From positions 762,331 to 826,330 of the forward strand of contig JADCRD010000003.1 of NCBI GenBank assembly GCA_014946745.1: a DNA stretch of 64,000 bases, written 5' to 3'. The DNA is from Lysobacterales bacterium. Its GTDB lineage: Bacteria; Pseudomonadota; Gammaproteobacteria; Xanthomonadales; Xanthomonadaceae. Of this stretch, positions 1 through 8,015 are shown in pieces. Position 1 is the first letter of the stretch, and every line of letters starts with the position of its first letter. The notes beneath the pieces are model-generated. The model made no database searches, was not told the origin of the DNA, and saw only the letters and a list, made by a program, of their open reading frames with translations. Both the position numbers and the translations under genes were made by a program.

Positions 1-197
1 CGACCCGCGCGATTTCACAGCCTCTCCATTCGAGTGCGTGGTGGCCGAACTCGCGGCGCCAGGTGGGGCTTTCGTCCATCTCGCCATCGTCGCCGGGCCT
101 GGGCTCAGGTGCTGAGACCGCGTGTGAGCAATTCTCCTACCCGGATGCGCGCTGTTTGCCGACTGTGCTGGCCACGGCCTGGAAGCAGACTGCCGGC

Positions 198-404
198 ATG
201 GACACACGGCGCGCTGCCTTCCTCGACCAGCTGACCAGCGCCATCGACGCCGGCGACCGCCAAGCGGCGGCAATCCTGCCGATGTTTCGCGACTGGCTGA
301 CCGATCTCGCCCAGGACCCCGAGGCGGCACGGTATGAGCCCGGGAGCGTGGGCTACGTCGCCCGCATGTTCGCGCTGCGCGAACTGGACGAAGCCGCCGG
401 CTGA
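198..404 (+). CDS. hypothetical small protein (68 aa), possible cargo of the comM-inserted element
   Basis: I do not recognise this protein. It is a 68-residue, mostly helical, acidic product beginning MDTRRAAFLDQL and ending ELDEAAG, with no membrane segment or signal peptide. The ATG at 198 was chosen over an upstream in-frame ATG at 63 because a GGAAG lies about 12 bases before it and the upstream residues look like non-coding translation. A good terminator follows at 470-502, so it is probably a real single-gene unit. It lies on the element side of the comM junction, so it may be cargo, but that is inference. Confidence 0.45.
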   Translation: MDTRRAAFLDQLTSAIDAGDRQAAAILPMFRDWLTDLAQDPEAARYEPGSVGYVARMFALRELDEAAG

Positions 405-469
405 CGTGTTGGCCACGCTCGGCAGGCTGCCCCACCCCGGAGGGCAGGGACCGCGAGCGAGGCATCGGA

Positions 470-502
470 GCCCCTGCCAAGGATTGGCGGGGGCTTCTTC
501 TT
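470..502 (+). terminator. Rho-independent terminator after the 198-404 gene
   Basis: An 11-bp stem (GCCCCTGCCAA pairing with TTGGCGGGGGC, one G-T wobble) with a GGA loop is followed directly by TTCTTCTT. It lies 66 bases after the stop of the small gene. Confidence 0.7.
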
Positions 503-816
503 GAGCGGCTGCTATCGTGCTGGCCACGGGTCGGGGAGTGCCGCCCCCGATGTGGCGGCTTCGGCTGCGATCCTTCCACGGGCCAGGCCAACCCCTGATG
601 GCCCGCAGGGAGCGTCGCCGGGCGGGTTGGCGGGCCGGCGTGCAAAGGCAGAGCCCTGGGCGTGCAGTCACGCTCGCCGCCCCCAGAGCAGGGCTTAGCG
701 CTGCAGATCTGCCCGGCTTCCGGCTTGGTCTCGTGAATCTACGTGCACATTCATGGACTTAGGGAGATCTGTCCGCCCCGACTGAGCGTCCCTGGAGAGC
801 CCACCGAGCGCATCGT
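503..816. other. no supported gene
   Basis: This stretch holds only short GC-rich open frames with atypical composition. I see no convincing start, domain or RNA. It lies inside the putative inserted element, between the terminator and the element's terminal repeats. Confidence 0.5.
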
Positions 817-863
817 CAGTCCCATATTTAATCGGACAGTCCCATGATTAAGCGGATTTCACA
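817..863 (-). mobile_element. terminus of a Tn7-like element inserted in comM
   Basis: Read on the minus strand, comM sequence stops and is replaced by TGTGAAA, then two adjacent 20-bp direct repeats, TCCGCTTAATCATGGGACTG and TCCGATTAAATATGGGACTG, which match at 17 of 20 positions. A TGT terminus followed by tandem sites of about 20 bp is the architecture of Tn7-like ends, where the repeats bind the TnsB-type transposase. comM is the known target of AbaR-type Tn7-like islands in Acinetobacter. No transposase gene is inside the window, so the family assignment is inference. Confidence 0.6.
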
Positions 864-1712
864 GCCGCCACCGACCAAGGCGACCGCGCTGGCGGTGTGG
901 TGGGGCTGTCGGTACGGAGGTACGCGCCAGCGCGCGGGGTCGATGCGTCCGGCGGCCACTGAAGCGATGGCGGCGACCTCCAGCGCGGCGTCTTCATCCA
1001 GCGGCGGCAGGATGCCCGGCAGCCGCTGCGCCAACATGGACTTGCCGCTGCCCGGTGGCCCGCACATCAGCAGGTTGTGGCCACCGGCCGCCGCGATCTC
1101 CAGCGCACGACGCGCGAGCGCCTGGCCGCGCACATCGGCGAGGTCAGGCACCGAAGCGACCTGCGCGTGCGCGAGCTCGCAGCGCGCCACGGGTAGGCTG
1201 GACTGGCCGCGCAGAAAGGCACAGACCTCCAGCAGGCTCGTCGCCGTATGCGCGCTGCCGCTGCCCACCAGGCCCGCCTCGTGGCCGTTGGCGTGCGGCA
1301 GCACCATCGCACGCCCCTCGCGGCCCGCTGCCAGAACGGCCGGCAAGGCGCCATCCACGCCACGTAGATCACCGGTCAAGGCGAGTTCGCCGAGGAACTC
1401 GTACTCGCGCAGGGCGGTCACCGGCAACTGGCCTGAGGCTGCCAGGATGCCCAACGCGATCGGAAGGTCGAAGCGTCCGCCATCCTTGGGCAGATCGGCA
1501 GGCGCGAGATTGATGGTGATGCGTCGCTGCGGCAGATCGAACTGGCCGCAGATCAGGGCTGCGCGCACGCGGTCGCGGCTTTCCTTCACCGCGGTCTCTG
1601 GCAGGCCAACGATGGACATCCCCGGCAATCCGCCGGAGAGATGCACTTCAACCTGTACGGGCGGAGCACTGACCCCGTACTGGGCCCGACTGTTGACCAC
1701 GGCAAGCGCCAT
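828..1712 (-). pseudogene. comM: truncated ComM/YifB AAA+ helicase (N-terminal 283 residues)
   Basis: ComM is an AAA+ Mg-chelatase-like helicase that promotes branch migration during natural transformation. The N-terminal domain is intact, with Walker A GPPGSGKS at residues 218-225. Native sequence runs to ALVGGG (residue 283), after which 11 foreign residues and a stop are read from the inserted element. The family is usually about 500 residues, so the Walker B segment, sensor residues and C-terminal domain are missing and the product should be inactive. The C-terminal part is not elsewhere in the window and would lie beyond the left edge if the element is simply inserted. It lies 36 bp downstream of ubiK, probably in the same transcript. 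Confidence 0.9.
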
Positions 1713-1748
1713 CCTTGCGCTGCTCCTTTGGAGCCGTCCGCGCCAGAC

Positions 1749-2027
1749 TCAGTTGCGCGTGGCAGCGTCGTCGGCGGCGCGAGCGTCGAGTCGCGCTTCG
1801 AGGTCGGCCAGGACGCGCTCCAGCAGGTTCAGCTTCTCGCGGGTGCGCAGCAGTACCGCCCGCTGCACGTCGAACTCTTCGCGGGTGACCAGATCGAGCT
1901 TGCTGAACCCGCTGTGCAGGGCCGCCCGGAAGTTCTTCTCGAGATCGGTGCGGGCGTCTTCCAGGCCCGGCGGCAGCAGTTCGCTCAGGCGGTGGGCAAG
2001 GTCGTCGAGGGCCTTCAGGCGGATCAT
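1749..2027 (-). CDS. ubiK: UbiK (YqiC/BMFP) ubiquinone biosynthesis accessory factor
   Basis: A 92-residue protein of the BMFP family. UbiK binds UbiJ and assists the aerobic Ubi enzyme complex. The sequence shows an amphipathic N-terminal helix (LDDLAHRLSELLP), a central FxxALHSGFSKLDLVTREEFDVQ segment typical of the family, and a C-terminal leucine-rich coiled coil from about residue 55 to 82. An AAGGA ribosome site precedes the ATG. The ubiK-comM order is common in gammaproteobacteria. A perfect palindrome lies 84-105 bases upstream. Confidence 0.88.
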   Translation of the reverse strand: MIRLKALDDLAHRLSELLPPGLEDARTDLEKNFRAALHSGFSKLDLVTREEFDVQRAVLLRTREKLNLLERVLADLEARLDARAADDAATRN

Positions 2028-2110
2028 GTGGCTTTCCTTGGCGGGTTGGCGCGGTGGGGCGAGTCTAGCCAGCGCGGGTGAGAGGACGCAGTCATCGATC
2101 CGCCCGCCGC

Positions 2111-2132
2111 GGGGTAGGAGTTCTCCTACCCC
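2111..2132. promoter_or_regulatory. palindrome upstream of ubiK-comM, shared with fimT
   Basis: Perfect 10-bp arms GGGGTAGGAG and CTCCTACCCC are separated by TT. A near-copy sits at 19311-19331, a similar distance upstream of fimT, and a half-site (TTCTCCTACCC) is at 132-142 upstream of the small gene at 198. It could be an operator; the T tail of a terminator is absent. Confidence 0.45.
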
Positions 2133-2264
2133 CAGGCACTGAGCCGAAGCCGGCAGGGCGGCGATCGCTCAAGGCGGAAAGAGCGCGCGCGATTCCAAGC
2201 GTCCCAGACCGAGTCGTCCTTGATTCTCGCACCGGCACGGGGTGTCGCGGGGCACATGCGGCCT

Positions 2265-3419
2265 CTATCCGCGTGGGCTCGGCCCTGCGTTGAGCGCGAA
2301 CTCGATCAGCTCCAGACGACCGGGACGAGGATTCGTTCCCTCAGGCAGCGGGTCGGCGGCCAGCTGAAAGCGCGGACAGGCTGGCTCCTCGCTGGCCGCG
2401 ACCGCGCGCATCCAGAACGCGACCGGCGTGCCGAGCCAATCCAGGCGCAGGGGCAGGGTGATGTGATCTTCGAGCGGCAGCTCGCGGTACTGCAGCGCCT
2501 CGACTTCGGCGGCCAGGCGCCGCGCGTGATGCACGCCAACATGGCGATCGCGCGCGCCGTGGATCAGCAGCGTGCACGCCGACGTCGAAGCCAGCAGTGG
2601 TGCAAGTTCGACGGTCTCCAGGTCTACGCCGAGCCGCGCGCTGCTCGCGGCGATCGCCGCTTCCACCCGCTCGGGCGTGAGGCGCAGGCGCAGCAGAGTG
2701 CGGACGGCGCGCTGCCACAGGCGCGGATCGGGGCTGTCGAGCAAGGCGGGCACCATATCGCGGACGGCATCCGCGGCATTGGCGAAGGGCTCCAGCAAGG
2801 TCACCGACGCGAAGCGATCCGGCAGGCGATGGCTCAGGTGGGCGGCGGTCGCGGCGCCGTAGGAAACCCCGAACAGATGCAGCGGGCCCGACAGGGCTGA
2901 CTGTGCGTCCAGAACGGAGATCAGTTCGACCAGATCGTCGGCTTCATGGCGACCGTAGCCGGGCGGGGCATCGCCGCTTTCGCCATGGCCGCGCAGGTCG
3001 ACCAGTAGGACGCGATGGCCGGCCTCGGCAAGGCTGAGCGCCCACGGGTACAGGCTGGTGCGATCCATGCCCCAGCCGTGCAGCAGAAGCGCTGTGCTTT
3101 CCGGCGACTGGCCGATCTGGCGCGGGCTGAGGCTGAAGCGGAAGCGCGTCTCCGCAGCGCGCTGCACCTGCGAGTCGAATCCGTAGGCGCCGGGTTCGAT
3201 CAGCGTGTAGGCGAGACGCAGGCCGGCGCGCGTGTGCAGGTAATGAGTCTGTGCCCCCAGCGCTTCCGACAGACCCTCCGTGCCCTGCGGGAGCGGCGCG
3301 CGCGACAGGCGCGGATCCACCAGGCGGTCTTCGAGCGAGGGCAGCGCGGGGGCGGCGCAGGCCGCGACCAGGGCCAAGCCGGCGATCACGAGCCCCAGGC
3401 GGAAGCGCAGCGTACTCAT
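2265..3419 (-). CDS. alpha/beta-hydrolase lipoprotein
   Basis: A 384-residue alpha/beta-hydrolase fold enzyme. A signal peptide with lipobox VAAC (Cys21) predicts a lipoprotein anchored in the envelope. The oxyanion segment HGWGMD is near residue 114, the nucleophile elbow GVSYG puts the catalytic Ser at about 186, and the Asp (HGARDRH) and His (EDHIT) follow in the expected order. The substrate is unknown; an esterase/lipase or serine aminopeptidase-like hydrolase is plausible. The ATG at 3419 overlaps the rarD stop (ATGA), so it is translationally coupled to rarD; the open frame continues upstream but only as a shadow of rarD. Confidence 0.75.
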   Translation of the reverse strand: MSTLRFRLGLVIAGLALVAACAAPALPSLEDRLVDPRLSRAPLPQGTEGLSEALGAQTHYLHTRAGLRLAYTLIEPGAYGFDSQVQRAAETRFRFSLSPRQIGQSPESTALLLHGWGMDRTSLYPWALSLAEAGHRVLLVDLRGHGESGDAPPGYGRHEADDLVELISVLDAQSALSGPLHLFGVSYGAATAAHLSHRLPDRFASVTLLEPFANAADAVRDMVPALLDSPDPRLWQRAVRTLLRLRLTPERVEAAIAASSARLGVDLETVELAPLLASTSACTLLIHGARDRHVGVHHARRLAAEVEALQYRELPLEDHITLPLRLDWLGTPVAFWMRAVAASEEPACPRFQLAADPLPEGTNPRPGRLELIEFALNAGPSPRG

Positions 3420-4330
3420 GCGAGTGCCGCCGCGCGCTGGCGCTGCGTGTTGAAGCCCTCCAGCGCGTACACCGCCAGCGCTGCCCAGATCAGCCCGAAT
3501 CCAATCGCCTGCACGCTGCCGAAAGGCTCCTTGAAGATGAGCACGCCGAGCAGGAACTGAATGCTCGGCCCGATGTACTGCAGCAGGCCCAGCATGGACA
3601 GCGGGATGCGGCGCGCGCCGTAGGCGAAGGCCACCAGGGGCAGGGCAGTCAGCAGGCCACCGGTGATCAGCAGCGCATCGGTGGCCCAGTCGCCGTGGAA
3701 GATCGCCCCGCCGCCGCCCTGTTCGGCCATCCACAGCCAGGCGGCGGCCGGCAGGAACAGCAGCACGCTTTCAACGCCCAGCCCAGGCACCGACTCGACG
3801 GCAACCTTCTTGCGGATCAGCCCGTAGAGCGCGAACGAGCCGGCCAGGCCCAGCGCGATCCACGGCGGGCGATCCTGCTGCAGGCTGAGCCAGAGCACGC
3901 CGGCGGTGGCAAGGGCGACGGCGATCCACTGCGCACGGCGCAGGCGCTCGCCGAGCACGGCCACGCCGAGCAGCACGTTGACCAGCGGGTTGATGAAGTA
4001 GCCGAGGCTGGTTTCGACCACGTGGCCGCTGTTGACGCCCCAGATGTACAGGCCCCAGTTGAAGCTGATCAGCAGGCTGGAGGCCAGCAGCATCCACGCC
4101 GCGTGGCGCTGGCGCAGGGCCCGGAACAGCCAGCCGGGGCCGTCCTTCCAGCACAGCCAGGCGACCACGAAGACCGCGCACCAGACGATGCGATGGGCCA
4201 CGATTTCGAACGCGGGCACGTGCTTCAGCAGCGCCCAGTAGAGCGGAAATACGCCCCACGTCAGGAAAGCGAAGACGGCCGCCGCAAGGCCTTTGCGGTC
4301 GAGGGGTTCGGGATGGGTGTTCACGGGCAT
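3416..4330 (-). CDS. rarD: RarD-type EamA family transporter
   Basis: A 304-residue inner-membrane protein with about ten hydrophobic segments in two EamA-like halves. RarD proteins belong to the drug/metabolite transporter superfamily; their substrate is not firmly established. The family signatures are FLTWGVFPLYWALLKHVPAFE and EIVAHRIVW near the N-terminus, and a second-half glycine-rich TGGLLTALPLVAFAYGARR. The start MPVNTHPEP was chosen to match the usual length near 296 residues; an upstream ATG would add 18 uncharacteristic residues. It is coupled to the downstream hydrolase lipoprotein through an ATGA overlap. Confidence 0.8.
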   Translation of the reverse strand: MPVNTHPEPLDRKGLAAAVFAFLTWGVFPLYWALLKHVPAFEIVAHRIVWCAVFVVAWLCWKDGPGWLFRALRQRHAAWMLLASSLLISFNWGLYIWGVNSGHVVETSLGYFINPLVNVLLGVAVLGERLRRAQWIAVALATAGVLWLSLQQDRPPWIALGLAGSFALYGLIRKKVAVESVPGLGVESVLLFLPAAAWLWMAEQGGGGAIFHGDWATDALLITGGLLTALPLVAFAYGARRIPLSMLGLLQYIGPSIQFLLGVLIFKEPFGSVQAIGFGLIWAALAVYALEGFNTQRQRAAALA

Positions 4331-4428
4331 CGACCTGCAAGCGGCATGCAGCGATTCCCCGTCGCGGGCGCGACGGGCGGGCATGGCGGGAAGGCGCGGG
4401 AGTATGCGCTTGTGGCGCCTGTGGCGCC

Positions 4429-4457
4429 GGGATTCGGGATTGGGGATTCGGGATTCG
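4429..4457. repeat. GGGATTC heptad array
   Basis: Four tandem units of the heptad GGGATTC, one degenerate, lie in the 178-bp gap between rarD and the permease pair. The same heptad recurs at seven or more other sites in the window. Confidence 0.85.
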
Positions 4458-4508
4458 TTAAAGCAGAGTGGCGGTGAGGCGAAGCCCGAGCGGAATGTCT
4501 GAGCCTCG

Positions 4509-5687
4509 TCAGCCGCGTAGCGCCGCAGTGACCGGCAGGCGCGCGGCGCGCAGCGCGGGGGCGAGGCCGCCGACCAGGCCGATGCCGAGCGCGATGATCA
4601 GCCCGGTGAGCACCAGCTGTGGCGTCACCGCGAACTCGAAAGCGACCTGAGTGAAGCCACCGCCCAGCGTGCTGACCGCGTAGCCGTTGAAGGCGAAGTA
4701 GGCGAGTGCTGCCCCCAGCACACCGCCGAGCAGGGACAGCAGCAGGGCCTCGGCCATCACCGAAGCCACCACCGGTGCGGCACCGAAGCCGAGCGCGCGC
4801 AGGGTGCCGATCTCCTTCGTGCGCGCCGACACCGCCGAGTACATGGTGTTGAGCGCGCCGAACACGGCGCCCACCCCCATGATCGCGGCGACGATGCCGG
4901 CCAGCACGCCGATGGTCGCGGTGAGGTTGCCGCTCTGGCCGGCGAAGAAATCGTCCTGACTGCGCACGTCCACGTCGAGCTGCGGGTCGGCCTTGAGCCG
5001 CGCCTCCATCACCGGCAGCAGGCCCGGATCCTTGATGCGCGCCAGAATCGAGGACACACCTGGCCGACTGAAGGCGCCCTGCGCGGTCTCGCGGTCGGTC
5101 CACAGCTCGCTGTCGTAGGCGCCGCCGGATTCGAAGTGGCCGACGATGGTCCAGCGCCCGCCGCGGAAGCGCAGTTCACGCCCCACCTCCAGCCCGCTGA
5201 ACTGCCTTGATGCGCCGATGCCGACGATGATTTCCTGAACCCCGGGGCGGAACATGCGCCCCTGCACCAGCCGGAACTTCGGCCGCAGCGCGAGGCCCAC
5301 CGGCTCGATGCCGCGCAGGCTGACGTTGGCGCCTGTGTCCTGGCCCGGGCGCGGAACTTCGGTGATCACAATGAGTTCGCCCGAAGCCAGCGGCAGGCCG
5401 TCGGGCCCGCGCGCGATCGCCGGGTCCTGCTTGACCAGGGTCATGCTGGCCACGGCAAGAAAGCTCGAGATCTCGCCCTGGCTGCCGCCGCGGCTCACGA
5501 CGACCTGATCGGGCTCGCCGGTGCTGCCCAGCGTCTGGCCCAAGCCGGCCGACATCGACAGCAGGGCCACCAGCACGCCGACCACGCCGGCGATGCCGAC
5601 CACAATCACCAGCGAAGGCGCCAGCCGCTCGGGGATCGAGCGCAGGTTCATCAGGGTGATCTCGCGGATCTGGGCCAAGCGGCTCAT
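4509..5687 (-). CDS. FtsX/MacB-type ABC transporter permease (second of pair)
   Basis: A 392-residue permease. It has one N-terminal membrane segment (residues about 22-48), a large periplasmic MacB-core-like domain (about 50-260), and three C-terminal membrane segments forming an FtsX domain with the typical SARTKEIGTLRALGFG motif, where permeases of this family contact the ATPase. The start ATG overlaps the stop of the upstream permease (ATGA). Type VII ABC systems of this kind usually drive lipoprotein or macrolide/peptide efflux using an ATPase of the MacB/LolD type, but no ATPase gene is adjacent. Confidence 0.85.
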   Translation of the reverse strand: MSRLAQIREITLMNLRSIPERLAPSLVIVVGIAGVVGVLVALLSMSAGLGQTLGSTGEPDQVVVSRGGSQGEISSFLAVASMTLVKQDPAIARGPDGLPLASGELIVITEVPRPGQDTGANVSLRGIEPVGLALRPKFRLVQGRMFRPGVQEIIVGIGASRQFSGLEVGRELRFRGGRWTIVGHFESGGAYDSELWTDRETAQGAFSRPGVSSILARIKDPGLLPVMEARLKADPQLDVDVRSQDDFFAGQSGNLTATIGVLAGIVAAIMGVGAVFGALNTMYSAVSARTKEIGTLRALGFGAAPVVASVMAEALLLSLLGGVLGAALAYFAFNGYAVSTLGGGFTQVAFEFAVTPQLVLTGLIIALGIGLVGGLAPALRAARLPVTAALRG

Positions 5688-6901
5688 GCGCTGGCCTCCT
5701 CGTTGCGGCCGCCGAGCAGGCGGCGAAGCGCGCGCTCGAAGGCGGAGGGCTCGCCGCGGCCGGCGAGTGCGTCGACGATCTTGAGTCGGCGCGCGGCCAG
5801 CGCCGGCGGCAGGCCCACGGCCAAAGTCAGCACCGCCACGCTGATGCCGGCGATCACCCACACCCGCAGATCGGTGCGCACGGGGAAGTCAGGCGGAAGA
5901 ATGCCGGTGGCCGCACTCGCCACCGCCATGCCGAGCAGGGCGCCGACCAGACACAGGGCGAAGGCCTCGGCCAGCACCAGACCCATCACCTGGCGATCGG
6001 TGAAGCCCAGACACTTCAGCACGGCCAGCTCGGGAATGCGCTCGCGCACCGCCTGGCTCATGGCCACGCCGGTCAGGAACAGGATCGAGAAGAACACCGC
6101 GCCGGTGATCAGATTGACGATCAGGCCGATGTCGCCGAGCTGGCGGATGAAGCCCAGCTGGAACTCGGATTCCTTCTGGGTCTTGGTTTCGTCCGAGGAG
6201 TTCTCGAACTTCGCGTCGATGACGCTGGCGATGCGCTCGGACGCCTCCGGGTCGGCGATGCGCACCACGAAGATGCCGGCGAGACCCTTGCCGCCTGAGC
6301 GCGCCTCGTCGAACTGCGCATAGTTCAGATACATCAGGTTCGCGCGCTGCGACCAGTCCTCGTTGATGCCGTCGAAGATGCCGACCACCCGCCACTCCCA
6401 GGTGCGGCTGCCGCCGGCCTGGGTCCAGATGAAGCTGTTCAGCGGCACGATGTCGCCGACCTTCCAGCCGTACTGCTCCGCCAGATTGCGGCCGACGATG
6501 GCGCCGTCATTGGTGCTGATGAAGCGCAGCCAGCTCTCGTTGTCCATCACCCACTCGGGGTAAGTGTCGCGCAGGCGCTGCGGGTTGACTGCGAACTGCG
6601 GAAAGAAGCCGCGTCCGTCCTGGTACTGGCCGCCAAAGAACTGCGAATGATTGACCGCGGCCACGCCGGGCACAGCCTCGATCTGCGGCAGCATGCGCAT
6701 GGGCAGGGGCTGGGTGAAGCTGGTGCTGGCCTGGGTGATGAGGCGGCTGGCGCCGAGGAAATCCCCAGCCCCGGAGAACAGCGAGTTCACCGCCTGCAGC
6801 AGGCCCAGCAGGCTGAAGGCCGCGACCAGCGAGGCCAGCGTCAGGAAGGTCCGCAGCTTCTTGCGGAACAGGCCGGCGTAGATCAGTCCGAGGTACTTCA
6901 C
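5684..6901 (-). CDS. FtsX/MacB-type ABC transporter permease (first of pair)
   Basis: A 405-residue permease starting at GTG (VKYLGLIYAGLFRKKLRTFLT). It has an N-terminal membrane anchor, a periplasmic domain of about 210 residues rich in W and Y (SFIWTQAGGSRTWEW), and a C-terminal FtsX domain with three membrane segments and the motif QAVRERIPELAVLKCLGF. It pairs with the next gene through an ATGA overlap, so the two probably form a heterodimeric permease. The GTG start was chosen because residues upstream do not resemble the family. Substrate is unknown. Confidence 0.85.
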   Translation of the reverse strand: MKYLGLIYAGLFRKKLRTFLTLASLVAAFSLLGLLQAVNSLFSGAGDFLGASRLITQASTSFTQPLPMRMLPQIEAVPGVAAVNHSQFFGGQYQDGRGFFPQFAVNPQRLRDTYPEWVMDNESWLRFISTNDGAIVGRNLAEQYGWKVGDIVPLNSFIWTQAGGSRTWEWRVVGIFDGINEDWSQRANLMYLNYAQFDEARSGGKGLAGIFVVRIADPEASERIASVIDAKFENSSDETKTQKESEFQLGFIRQLGDIGLIVNLITGAVFFSILFLTGVAMSQAVRERIPELAVLKCLGFTDRQVMGLVLAEAFALCLVGALLGMAVASAATGILPPDFPVRTDLRVWVIAGISVAVLTLAVGLPPALAARRLKIVDALAGRGEPSAFERALRRLLGGRNEEASA

Positions 6902-6932
6902 GGCGGCAGTGTCCGAAGAGTGGGGGGTGGGC

Positions 6933-7925
6933 TCAGGCGGCGCGATCAAGCCTGAGGCCGGCGGCGCGCGCCGCGAACCAGTCGCGGGCCAGCGCAGTTT
7001 GCGCCTCGGCCGTCGTCGCTGCGTTGACGAGGCTGCGGAACGTCTCGCCGCCCCCGACGTCCTTGGCGTACCAGCCCAGATGCTTGCGCGCGATGCGCAG
7101 GCCCTGTTCCTCGCCGTAGAACGCATACAGCGCGTCGAGATGGCCGAGCAGGATGTCGCGCACCTCGCTCAGGTCCGGCTCGGGCAGGCGCTGGCCGGTG
7201 GCGAGGTAGTGCGCGACCTCGCGGAAGATCCACGGCCGGCCTTGCGCGGCGCGGCCGATCATCACCGCATCCGCTCCGGTCTCGCGCAGCACGGCAGCGG
7301 CTTTCTCGGGACCGGTGATGTCGCCATTGGCCAGCACCGGGATGCGCAGCTGCGACTTGATCTCAGCGATCAGCGCGTACTCGGCCTCGCCCTGGTAGAG
7401 GTCCTCGCGGGTGCGGCCGTGCACGGCCAAGGCCTGGATGCCCGCGGCTTCCGCGATGCGCGCGATGGCGAGCCCGTTGCGGTGGGCGCGCGCCCAGCCG
7501 GTGCGGATCTTCAGCGTCACCGGCACCTCAACCGCGCGCACCACCGCATCGAGGATGCGCCCGACCAGGGCTTCGTCGCGCATCAGCGCCGAACCGGCCC
7601 AGGCGTTACAGACCTTCTTGGCCGGGCAGCCCATGTTGATGTCGATGATCTGCGCGCCCTGCTCGACGTTGTGGCGGGCGGCGTTTGCGAGCTGCTCCGG
7701 CTCGGTGCCAGCGATCTGCACCGAGATCGGATCGGGCTCGCCGGCATGATCCATGCGCAGCCGCGACTTGCGCGTCTGCCACAGCTTGGGATCGGAGTGG
7801 GTCATCTCCGAGACCGCGAGCCCCGCACCCAGGCGCTTGCACAGCACCCGGAAAGGCTTGTCGGTGACGCCGGCCATGGGCGCCAGCACCACGCGCGGTT
7901 CGATGGGGTAAGGGCCGATGCGCAT
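6933..7925 (-). CDS. dusB: tRNA-dihydrouridine synthase B
   Basis: A 330-residue FMN enzyme that reduces uridine to dihydrouridine in tRNA D-loops using NADPH. It shows the N-terminal barrel motif LAPMAGVTDKPFR, the catalytic-loop signature INMGCPAKKV, VTLKIRTGW, AVHGRTREDLYQG, VLANGDI and MIGRAAQGRPWIF, all in order. Length matches the DusB family (about 320). The ATG at 7925 is directly at the family's N-terminal motif; the frame upstream is open for a long way only as an antisense shadow of the next gene. fis, which follows dusB in enterobacteria, is not here. Confidence 0.93.
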   Translation of the reverse strand: MRIGPYPIEPRVVLAPMAGVTDKPFRVLCKRLGAGLAVSEMTHSDPKLWQTRKSRLRMDHAGEPDPISVQIAGTEPEQLANAARHNVEQGAQIIDINMGCPAKKVCNAWAGSALMRDEALVGRILDAVVRAVEVPVTLKIRTGWARAHRNGLAIARIAEAAGIQALAVHGRTREDLYQGEAEYALIAEIKSQLRIPVLANGDITGPEKAAAVLRETGADAVMIGRAAQGRPWIFREVAHYLATGQRLPEPDLSEVRDILLGHLDALYAFYGEEQGLRIARKHLGWYAKDVGGGETFRSLVNAATTAEAQTALARDWFAARAAGLRLDRAA

Positions 7926-8015
7926 GGCGTGCAGTGTAGCGGCGACGTCCCCACGGCGCCTGCGCGGGCATGCGCTTTGCAGCCCGGGCAGCTGATCCTC
8001 GCAGGCGATCCGCCC

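Noticed and set aside
517..762. 81-codon frame in the comM-inserted segment
   Set aside because: Composition is Arg/Pro-rich shadow type with no start or domain support.
844..2142. a 432-codon plus-strand frame over comM and ubiK
   Set aside because: It is the antisense of the recognisable ComM and UbiK proteins and has no motifs.
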